Shown here one piece after another: positions 8,759-14,117 of a DNA stretch of 14,117 bases; positions within the stretch are counted from its first letter, which is position 1; the number at the start of each line of letters is the position of its first letter. The notes beneath the pieces are model-generated. The model worked only from the letters and a program-made list of their open reading frames with translations, made no database searches and had not been told where the DNA came from. The position numbers and the translations under genes are program-made. Source of the DNA: Bacteroidota bacterium (GTDB lineage Bacteria; Bacteroidota; Bacteroidia; Bacteroidales; UBA12481). The stretch is from assembly GCA_030592205.1 (NCBI GenBank), contig JAUVKA010000046.1, forward strand, positions 1 to 14,117. The letters run 5' to 3'.

Positions 8759-8794
8759 AAAAAATGCTTGTCCTCTTATATCAATCAGGACAAG
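8759..8794 (-). terminator. Intrinsic terminator after the AraC-type regulator gene
   Basis: On the minus strand a perfect 8-bp stem CTTGTCCT / AGGACAAG (8787-8794 with 8767-8774) encloses a 12-nt loop. It is followed within two bases by six T residues (8759-8764). It begins 25 bases after the stop codon at 8819. It separates the regulator gene from the protease operon. Confidence 0.8.
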
Positions 8795-8818
8795 TGTCTT
8801 TGCCAGAGAGCAATTGTG

Positions 8819-10579
8819 TCAGACCTTTTTTTTCCTGCTTAAATATTCAGTTGGGGTACAATTTTTTTGCTGCCGGAATGCCCGGTAAAAAGCCGACTTA
8901 GATTTATAACCAACCATTATTGAGATTGCATCAATAGAATATTTTTCATGATCTCCTGCATCTAATAGTCGGATGGCCTCTTTAATTCTGTATTTGTTCA
9001 GATAGTGAGTGAAGCTGCAGCCAAAATGCCTGTTAATGATACTGGACAAATAGCTGTGATTTATTTTTAAAAGATTAGCAACTTTTGTAAGGCTTAAATC
9101 AGCATTTAGAAAGATTTTGTCAACTTTCATTAGTTTATCCAATAAATCCATATCCTGTTCGAAACGATCAAGTAACTCTTTCAGCTTTTGCTCTTTTAGA
9201 TTTGTTATTTCTTCTTCCTGTCGGGCAATTTTGCCATTCTTATTCTGAATACTTCGAAATGCTTGCCTGGTTTTAAGATACTGTTTGTAAATAACCACTG
9301 TAAGAATTGAGATTAATAGGATGGAAAAAATCAGTAACACTATAAAACGGCGCTGCAAGGTATTCCTGATTTCTTTTTTTTGATTTTGGTTATTGAGTTC
9401 TTCTATTCTGTTCTGGTGTTCGGATATTTGAAACCGGGCACCGCTAATAGCAATTTGCCGGGTAGAATTCCGATCAAATTTATCGTATAAACCATTGATA
9501 TGCCTGGAGAGGAAATAAATACAACTATCTTTTTGCCCTGTTTCATTATAGAGCATGGCAAGGGTTGTATAGATACCAAAAAACCCGGAGTTTTTGTCCA
9601 GGAGTGCCAGCTGGTAGGCAATATTCATATTATCAATAGCTTTTCGATACTCGCCGGTTTTATGGTATAGTCTCCCTAATTGGCCATAGATACCGTCTTT
9701 AATATAATCAACACGACTATCGGATGTTACCAATGCCAGACATGAATTCAAATCGGCTTCAGCTAAAGAATATTGCTCATTGTCATAATAAACAATACTT
9801 CGCTGATATAAGCCAAGTGCCAGTAATGGATTTACTTCTTCATCATGACGAAGAGTATCAATAGCCCTGTTTATATATGACAAACCTAAATTGTGATCGT
9901 AGTTATGAATATTCATCCCTTTTGAAATCAGGGTTTCAGCGATCAGGGTTCTATTGTTAGATCTAATAGCAATAGTGAGAGCAGAATCCATAAGGTTCTC
10001 CAGGATAAAGCTTTTTTCACTTTCTCCTCCCAGAGACCATCGAAGTAAGTCATGCATTCTTGAATAACTTTTACTTAGATGGTAAAACCGCTGGTTTTCA
10101 CGGTTAACTTTCATTTCCAGATCACAATAATAGATTGCAGAATCTATCATATTCAATTCCTGATAGATTACCTGCAGGTGTTTCAGTGCTGAAGATTGTT
10201 CTTCAACATTGTTTATGCTGGAGCTTATTGTAATCCTTTGATGGTCTGTGTCAATCGCCTCACTGAAGGCATACCGATCAAAATCCAGATCAGCGCTGTT
10301 TTCAAGCCCCAATAGTATCAGAGCTGTATCCTCAATTGCGAAAGCCCGGTGGATTGCCGATTGAATAGGAGAATCAGCAAGCTTCAAAGAATCGATATTT
10401 TTTAAATATTGATATTGCTTGTAAAATGCGTTAAAAATTGAATCACCGGATCCATTTTCCTGTGATACTGAGTTGTTTTGAGGTCCAATAATGCTGAATC
10501 CCATGAGCGAAAGACCTAAGCACGGGATTAGAAAAAGCCGATAAATATTTTTAGTATATCGATACTGGTTAAAGCTCAT
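8819..10579 (-). CDS. TPR sensor - transmembrane - AraC-type HTH transcription regulator
   Basis: This 586-residue protein has a hydrophobic N-terminal segment (about 11-31, LFLIPCLGLSLMGFSII), a signal peptide or first membrane helix. Residues 125-365 are helical TPR-type repeats (IYGQLGRLYHKTGEYRKAID at 297-316; IYTTLAMLYNETGQKDSCIY at 336-355). A clear membrane helix lies at about 411-431 (RRFIVLLIFSILLISILTVV), then a coiled-coil-like stretch (443-480) with charged heptads. The C-terminus (485-582) is an AraC/XylS-type DNA-binding domain: LSLTKVANLLKINHSYLSSIINRHFG and then IDAISIMVGYKSKSAFYRAFRQQKNCTPTEYL, each broken here only by its length limits in the protein. The predicted layout is periplasmic sensor, one membrane crossing and cytoplasmic DNA binding, without kinase or receiver domains. 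This class is common in Bacteroidota. Its target is not shown by sequence; the T9SS operon just downstream is the obvious candidate. A strong GGAGGAA precedes the start. Confidence 0.88.
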   Translation of the reverse strand: MSFNQYRYTKNIYRLFLIPCLGLSLMGFSIIGPQNNSVSQENGSGDSIFNAFYKQYQYLKNIDSLKLADSPIQSAIHRAFAIEDTALILLGLENSADLDFDRYAFSEAIDTDHQRITISSSINNVEEQSSALKHLQVIYQELNMIDSAIYYCDLEMKVNRENQRFYHLSKSYSRMHDLLRWSLGGESEKSFILENLMDSALTIAIRSNNRTLIAETLISKGMNIHNYDHNLGLSYINRAIDTLRHDEEVNPLLALGLYQRSIVYYDNEQYSLAEADLNSCLALVTSDSRVDYIKDGIYGQLGRLYHKTGEYRKAIDNMNIAYQLALLDKNSGFFGIYTTLAMLYNETGQKDSCIYFLSRHINGLYDKFDRNSTRQIAISGARFQISEHQNRIEELNNQNQKKEIRNTLQRRFIVLLIFSILLISILTVVIYKQYLKTRQAFRSIQNKNGKIARQEEEITNLKEQKLKELLDRFEQDMDLLDKLMKVDKIFLNADLSLTKVANLLKINHSYLSSIINRHFGCSFTHYLNKYRIKEAIRLLDAGDHEKYSIDAISIMVGYKSKSAFYRAFRQQKNCTPTEYLSRKKKV

Positions 10580-10593
10580 TCATGAGTTCCTCC
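10569..10593 (-). promoter_or_regulatory. Strong Shine-Dalgarno with overlapping 4-codon mini-ORF at regulator start
   Basis: GGAGGAA (10587-10593 on the minus strand) lies upstream of two ATGs in ATGAATGAGC. The first ATG (10581-10583) opens only Met-Asn-Glu-Leu-stop (ending at 10569). The second (10577-10579) opens the regulator in another frame. From the end of GGAGG the spacing is 5 nt to the first ATG and 9 nt to the second. Both are usable, so the mini-ORF could compete with or couple to regulator translation. The start of the regulator is chosen because only this frame continues. Confidence 0.5.
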
Positions 10594-10664
10594 AGTTCAC
10601 AAGATACTAAGAAATTAAGAGTAAATTATAGTTGATACCTGCTTTCAGCTTTGGTTGCTGTGTT

Positions 10665-10713
10665 GCTGGATGTCAGATGTCAGATGTCGGATATCGGATG
10701 TTGGATGTTGGAT
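10665..10713. repeat. Seven-unit heptamer tandem repeat, intergenic
   Basis: Seven consecutive 7-bp units read gctggat, gtcagat, gtcagat, gtcggat, atcggat, gttggat, gttggat on the plus strand (49 bp). The last four bases are always GGAT or AGAT, and the variable first three are mostly GTC, GTT or ATC. It occupies the gap between the URO-D-like gene and the regulator gene. Adjacent units are identical in pairs, which suggests recent slippage or duplication. A plus-strand open frame crossing it (10632-10889) is judged a non-coding by-product of the repeat. Confidence 0.85.
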
Positions 10714-10729
10714 TTCCCGAAACTTGTTA

Positions 10730-11782
10730 TTATCGTTGTCGAATTTCCTTGACCGCATCAATCATCGCCTGGAATCCCTCCACCGGGACATATTCAGGGA
10801 TTGAGTTTCCAGAGCCCAGACCGAACCCTTTTGCTTTGTTTCTGTATCGCAGACCATTTTCCAAAACCTCTTCGAATACACCATCGTAAGTATTGAGAAT
10901 TAAGGTATTTAGGTCGATTCCTCCAAACAGTCCGATTTTATCATTATAATCATCAATCCATTTATCAAATGGAGCTATTTGATCTTCGTTGGAATGCTTG
11001 GCATCAATACCAATTTCGATCAGATCATCCATGATGGAAAAAATATTCCCACAGCTGTGAAGAAGAAACTTCTTGCCTGATGCATGTACGATATCTATAA
11101 CCTTTTTGTATTGAGGCAGAATATGTTTTATGATTGTATCCGGAGCCAGCATTGTTGAAGTTTTATGACCCAGGTCATCACCCATACGGAAGAAAACGAA
11201 AATATCAGAATAATCCCTTACCATTTCAGTCCAGAGAGTAGAATACAGTTGTCCAATCTTATTGAAAAGATCTTTGAATAGCTCAGGATCCATGAACTGC
11301 ATCAGGCATAAGTTTTCGAATCCTACCAAATCCTGAGCGGATTCAAAAATTCCATATCCACAGCCACCATAAGCCTTCATGCCTGGTGGAAGAACTGACC
11401 TAATGGCCTCGAGGTGAGGTGTATATACTTCCCAAAATATATTTGGGATTTCATCAAAAGGATAGTTGTTAAAGTCGGCTCGGGTTTGAATAGGTCCTGC
11501 CATACCTCCCATTATTGCTCCATGACCGGGGAAAATATCACAAATCGCAGCCTCGTAATCAAAAGCATCATAGGTATGAACTTTCCAGAATCCGATCACC
11601 TTTCTGTAATAATCCTCTAAATCCTTTTTATTATTCCCTCCAGGAACCAATTCCTCACCCAATGCCTTCGAAATAAATGGGGCATCAATATGATGTTCGT
11701 ACAAAGGCAGACGTTTCGGACGGCGGTTGTGGAGGACGTCGAGGAGATGAGTGTAATTTGGGATGAAATCGGTAATTTTCAT
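10730..11782 (-). CDS. Uroporphyrinogen decarboxylase (URO-D) superfamily protein, methyltransferase-like, not HemE
   Basis: The protein is 350 residues from the ATG at 11780-11782, the usual length for a TIM-barrel URO-D-type enzyme. Motifs seen: PLYEHHIDAPF (26-36), GHGAIMGGMAGP (86-97), FFRMGDDLGHKTSTM (197-211), KKFLLHSCGNI (237-247) and GLFGGIDLNTL (284-294). It ends with GLGSGNSIPEYVPVEGFQAM. The HSCGN segment matches the H-x-C zinc-binding site of MtaA/CmuA-type methyltransferases. The Cys often seen near the C-terminal Gly-rich motif in those enzymes appears to be replaced by Ser here. The RQAGR motif of true HemE is absent from the N-terminus, so heme synthesis is unlikely. No corrinoid protein or partner methyltransferase is encoded nearby, so the substrate is unknown. 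The frame stays open upstream to 11893, but those 37 codons are Cys/Val/Phe-rich and would cover the promoter-like box, so I reject the longer start. Confidence 0.85.
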   Translation of the reverse strand: MKITDFIPNYTHLLDVLHNRRPKRLPLYEHHIDAPFISKALGEELVPGGNNKKDLEDYYRKVIGFWKVHTYDAFDYEAAICDIFPGHGAIMGGMAGPIQTRADFNNYPFDEIPNIFWEVYTPHLEAIRSVLPPGMKAYGGCGYGIFESAQDLVGFENLCLMQFMDPELFKDLFNKIGQLYSTLWTEMVRDYSDIFVFFRMGDDLGHKTSTMLAPDTIIKHILPQYKKVIDIVHASGKKFLLHSCGNIFSIMDDLIEIGIDAKHSNEDQIAPFDKWIDDYNDKIGLFGGIDLNTLILNTYDGVFEEVLENGLRYRNKAKGFGLGSGNSIPEYVPVEGFQAMIDAVKEIRQR

Positions 11783-11849
11783 GCTTGCTAAAATACGAAT
11801 ACATATAAAAAAGCAATCGACTGGTATCTGGCCAACGAAGGATTTATGA

Positions 11850-11857
11850 CAAAAGTA
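11850..11857 (-). promoter_or_regulatory. Candidate Bacteroidota -7 promoter box for the URO-D-like gene
   Basis: The minus strand reads TACTTTTG, an exact match to the Bacteroidota -7 consensus TAnnTTTG. It lies about 68 bp before the chosen start and after the terminator of the preceding gene. The nearest upstream TTTG is only 14 bp away, shorter than the usual 19-21 bp, so the -33 element is poor. Its position between a terminator and the next gene is what makes it plausible. Confidence 0.4.
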
Positions 11858-11896
11858 AACACAGGTGACTACAAAAACTACTGCAAAACACAATAC

Positions 11897-11924
11897 AAAA
11901 AAAGACAGCCCCCCGTACGGGCCG
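11897..11924 (-). terminator. Intrinsic terminator after the DUF4954-like gene
   Basis: On the minus strand the stem CGGCCC (11919-11924) pairs with GGGCTG (11906-11911), one pair being G-U, around a 7-nt loop. It is followed, after TC, by seven T residues (11897-11903). It starts 12 bases after the stop codon at 11936. The stem is short but GC-rich, and the T-run is strong. Confidence 0.65.
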
Positions 11925-11935
11925 ACCCAACAAGC

Positions 11936-13927
11936 CTACCCCATCTTAGCAATCCAGTAATCACCGAGCTTGGTCTTTTTCGAAATATGTTCACGTATAG
12001 CTGTAACAGCTGGATTTTTCTCGAAATCCCCACGGACTTCCTCAAAATCTAATTTGCGTTCAGCATCCGTTCCATCTACTCCGAAACCTGTTTGTGACGA
12101 CAATGTGTATTCCTTTCTGGCATCTTGGTAGAGAAGTTCATCCAAACCAACCACAGCCTTTTTCCACGACTCAATAATGGCAATCACATCCTTTGGTCCA
12201 TACTTTGAGATTGGAATGCCAAATTCTTCCTCCAGTTTGGATTTGGCCCAGGTCCATTCCATCTCGTAATAGTTCTTGTGCCAGATTAAAAACTCAGCCT
12301 GGATGTCCTCCAAACTGGTGAGATGATTGGTCTCTATTCTTTCCAGCAGGTCATCAACTAAAGTTTTTGGTGCGAACAAGCCAGCCAAATCAACCCAATC
12401 ACCCGTTCCATGCCGGTGGCTGGATTCCAGCTTGACAAACAATTCATCAATATTATCTACCTTCCTTTTCTCCATTCTCGAAATCAAAGAATTTCCCAAA
12501 AACTTTTGAATTCCCATTGTGTACAGTTTAATCCCCTTTTCCAGAGCCCTCCGTTGAATTTTACAGTTTTCATAGAAATAGTTATCCGAGTGTCGTCCTG
12601 AATTATCACGCAAACTACTCAGTATTTCCCGACCCTTCCACATTTTCTGAATGGTAAAAGGACTCAGGAGATTGAAATTAATTTGGTCGATAAGATCCGG
12701 ATCTTTTCGATTGTCTCTTTTAGGCCATTTTTGAGCATCCCGGATAGTCCCTACCGATTGCAAATTAACCCCAGGGGCCAAGACACTTTCATCATGACTT
12801 TCTATCAAATAAGAGAAGGGAAGATCTGTAGTATCCGAATTTTTATAATGTCGTCCCATAACCAGGGTAAATGCTCCAATCCGTGCAGGCCAAAGCAGGT
12901 AAGAATCTGAAGTGGTCTTACTTCCCCGCTCAACAATTCCCTGGTGAATAGGTCCCAGCTTATACATGTGGTTACTCTGGTTTGACCCACTCCCCGCATT
13001 CAAAAAAGAAAAATAGGCGGCTATTAGCAAAGTAGACTTATGATGAGACACTGTGTAAGGTCCAGCAAAAATGGAGCAGGCCTCCCCATGAAATCCAGCG
13101 CAATTTGAGAAAAACAAAGAATTCTCCGCAGAATAATGCTGACCCAATTTAACACCCTGACCAATAAAACATTTTTCAATCAAACTGGAATCGACAATAG
13201 TTGAGCCTGATGAAACGATAAAATTTCTAGCACTTACACCACAACCTATTCGTATGGGATCAGCCTTCGAAGAATTAATTGATCCCTCCTCAAGACGATT
13301 AACCCCTTTAATTTTGCTGTTTTCTCCAATCCAGACATTCCGAATCAATCCCGTATTGGAAATTACACTTCCAGATCCAACAAACCCGCGATTACTCTTG
13401 CGTTTCTTGGTGTGATTAAGAATCATCTTGTTAATCTTGGCAATCACTTTCGGACGATGCCTGTATAAGGCCAAAATGTATGCAAGGTGTGCAGAAAGTC
13501 TATCATACATCAGCACTTCCCGACCCCCACTTTCATTCAAAACTGCGATTCCGATTCCATTCCCAAAGGAGGTTTCTCCCTCGGTGTACATACTCTCCAG
13601 ATTGTCAATAACCACATGATCTGCAATGTCGTAATTAGCAATATAGTTTCTAACACCAGAGATATAACTCTGGTCGCCTATGGTGCAATTATGTATTGTT
13701 GAAGTACGTATTCCTGTAGGAAGTTGAAGTCCTCCAGGAAAATCCAGCTGCTCCGAAAAAATACCCAAATTAACGTTTCCGGAAAAGTTGCATTGGGTAA
13801 CCCGTTCCGGAATAAAGCCCTCTTTGACCATTACCTTTTCCCACGTCTCTGTCTGGCAACCCTGAGCTTCCAGCTTTAATATTTCTTCTGAATGAAGCGG
13901 ACGATATAGTGTTTTAGTCATTATCAT
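11936..13927 (-). CDS. DUF4954-like left-handed beta-helix (hexapeptide) protein, downstream of glmS
   Basis: The protein has 663 residues. Two stretches look like hexapeptide-repeat left-handed beta-helix. Residues 45-110 contain STIHNCTIGDQSYISGV and ADHVVIDN. Residues 180-290 contain GSGSVISNTGLIRNVWIGEN, STIVDSSLIEKCFIGQGVKL and then AENSLFFSNC. A conserved-looking central part follows (SNHMYKLGPIHQGIVERGSK at 318-337, YLLWPARIGAFTLVMGRHY at 343-361). The last 200 residues are helical and charged with no known motif. Length and layout fit the Bacteroidota family annotated DUF4954. Beta-helices of this kind occur in sugar nucleotidyl- and acyltransferases such as GlmU, but I see no nucleotide-binding or acyltransferase catalytic motif, so activity is unknown. 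The glmS stop codon abuts its first ATG (13925-13927), which suggests translational coupling and a link to amino-sugar metabolism. A second ATG two codons in (13919-13921) is an alternative start. Confidence 0.8.
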   Translation of the reverse strand: MIMTKTLYRPLHSEEILKLEAQGCQTETWEKVMVKEGFIPERVTQCNFSGNVNLGIFSEQLDFPGGLQLPTGIRTSTIHNCTIGDQSYISGVRNYIANYDIADHVVIDNLESMYTEGETSFGNGIGIAVLNESGGREVLMYDRLSAHLAYILALYRHRPKVIAKINKMILNHTKKRKSNRGFVGSGSVISNTGLIRNVWIGENSKIKGVNRLEEGSINSSKADPIRIGCGVSARNFIVSSGSTIVDSSLIEKCFIGQGVKLGQHYSAENSLFFSNCAGFHGEACSIFAGPYTVSHHKSTLLIAAYFSFLNAGSGSNQSNHMYKLGPIHQGIVERGSKTTSDSYLLWPARIGAFTLVMGRHYKNSDTTDLPFSYLIESHDESVLAPGVNLQSVGTIRDAQKWPKRDNRKDPDLIDQINFNLLSPFTIQKMWKGREILSSLRDNSGRHSDNYFYENCKIQRRALEKGIKLYTMGIQKFLGNSLISRMEKRKVDNIDELFVKLESSHRHGTGDWVDLAGLFAPKTLVDDLLERIETNHLTSLEDIQAEFLIWHKNYYEMEWTWAKSKLEEEFGIPISKYGPKDVIAIIESWKKAVVGLDELLYQDARKEYTLSSQTGFGVDGTDAERKLDFEEVRGDFEKNPAVTAIREHISKKTKLGDYWIAKMG

Positions 13928-14117
13928 TTATTCAACCGTAACTGATTTTGCTAAATTTCTGGGTTGGTCTACATCGCAACCTCTTAATACTGCAATATGA
14001 TAGGCCAGCAATTGAAGGGGAACCACAGCCAAAAGAACAGCAAATTCAGGATCAGTTTTCGCCACTTCTATGGTATGATTTGCAATCTTCTTGATTTCCT
14101 CGTCTCCCTCTGTTACG
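13928..14117 (-). CDS. glmS: Glutamine--fructose-6-phosphate aminotransferase, C-terminal end only
   Basis: Sixty-two codons of the C-terminus are present, ending at TAA 13928-13930; the rest lies beyond the right edge. Translation reads VTEGDEEIKKIANHTIEV, then DPEFAVLLAVVPLQLLAYHI, then GCDVDQPRNLAKSVTVE. The PLQLLAYHIAVLRGCDVDQP and RNLAKSVTVE-stop ending is the signature end of GlmS (isomerase/SIS domain, with the catalytic C-terminal tail). The enzyme makes glucosamine-6-phosphate from fructose-6-phosphate and glutamine in the cytoplasm, the first step toward UDP-GlcNAc for peptidoglycan and surface glycans. Its stop codon directly touches the start codon of the next gene. Confidence 0.97.
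   Translation of the reverse strand, partial: VTEGDEEIKKIANHTIEVAKTDPEFAVLLAVVPLQLLAYHIAVLRGCDVDQPRNLAKSVTVE

Noticed and set aside
8626..8760. Possible Bacteroidota promoter for the protease operon, such as TACTTTTC on the minus strand
   Set aside because: The box misses the final G and the only nearby TTTG is about 11 bp upstream, overlapping the terminator T-run; no convincing -33/-7 pair was found, so no promoter is annotated.
8692..8901. Plus-strand open frame of 69 codons in the gap beside the regulator gene
   Set aside because: It runs through the terminator hairpin and into the regulator's 3' end on the opposite strand; no ribosome-binding site or recognisable protein.
10580..10729. 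Terminator after the URO-D-like gene
   Set aside because: Only very short dyads without a T-run were found, so read-through into the regulator gene cannot be excluded.
10632..10889. Plus-strand open frame of 85 codons crossing the heptamer array
   Set aside because: Its N-terminal half is a translation of the 7-bp repeat and the rest overlaps the URO-D-like gene on the other strand; no ribosome-binding site or known domain.
11783..11893. N-terminal extension of the URO-D-like gene to an ATG at 11893
   Set aside because: The 37 extra residues are Cys, Val and Phe rich, unlike family N-termini, and cover the promoter-like TACTTTTG box; homology begins at the Met encoded at 11782.

Overview
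The window is AT-rich bacterial DNA, and every gene I can support lies on the minus strand. It points to a Bacteroidota member, probably order Bacteroidales. Two large secreted proteins end in type IX secretion (T9SS, Por) sorting domains. There are SprB-type repeats, a TPR-transmembrane-AraC regulator and a DUF4954-like protein of the kind found beside glmS. Most starts lack a good Shine-Dalgarno, and one promoter-like box fits the Bacteroidota -7 consensus TAnnTTTG. No tRNA, rRNA, CRISPR, insertion sequence or phage gene was seen, and no gene-free stretch exceeds about 200 bases.

From the right edge, in the direction of transcription: the last 62 codons of glmS (13928-14117) abut a 663-residue left-handed-beta-helix protein resembling DUF4954 (11936-13927), stop codon against start codon. 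A hairpin plus T-run follows (11897-11924). Next come a promoter-like box and a URO-D-superfamily protein (10730-11782), which looks like a methyltransferase-type relative and not HemE. A 49-bp heptamer tandem repeat (10665-10713) separates it from a TPR-TM-AraC transcription regulator (8819-10579), which ends in its own terminator (8759-8794).

Left of that terminator lies a tight cluster, probably one operon. It holds a secreted C10 (streptopain-like) cysteine protease with LamG, Ig-like and repeat modules (4387-8625), an SprB-repeat/LamG/OB-fold secreted protein (884-4363), and a transglutaminase-fold protein without a signal peptide that runs off the left edge (1-847). Gaps are 23 and 36 bp. 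The two large proteins share an unnamed module (PMTI...GDEIGLFDG...CVGA) and both carry C-terminal T9SS tags, so they are probably exported together to the cell surface or outside. The regulator has a predicted periplasmic sensor and a cytoplasmic DNA-binding domain. It is the natural candidate to control this cluster, but that is inference from position.

Nothing here is clearly a new defence or mobile system. The most unusual points are the exact 165-residue ABABAB architecture of the SprB-like repeats, the module shared between neighbouring secreted proteins, the heptameric intergenic repeats with a common TGACA-like core, and the glmS-DUF4954 abutment.
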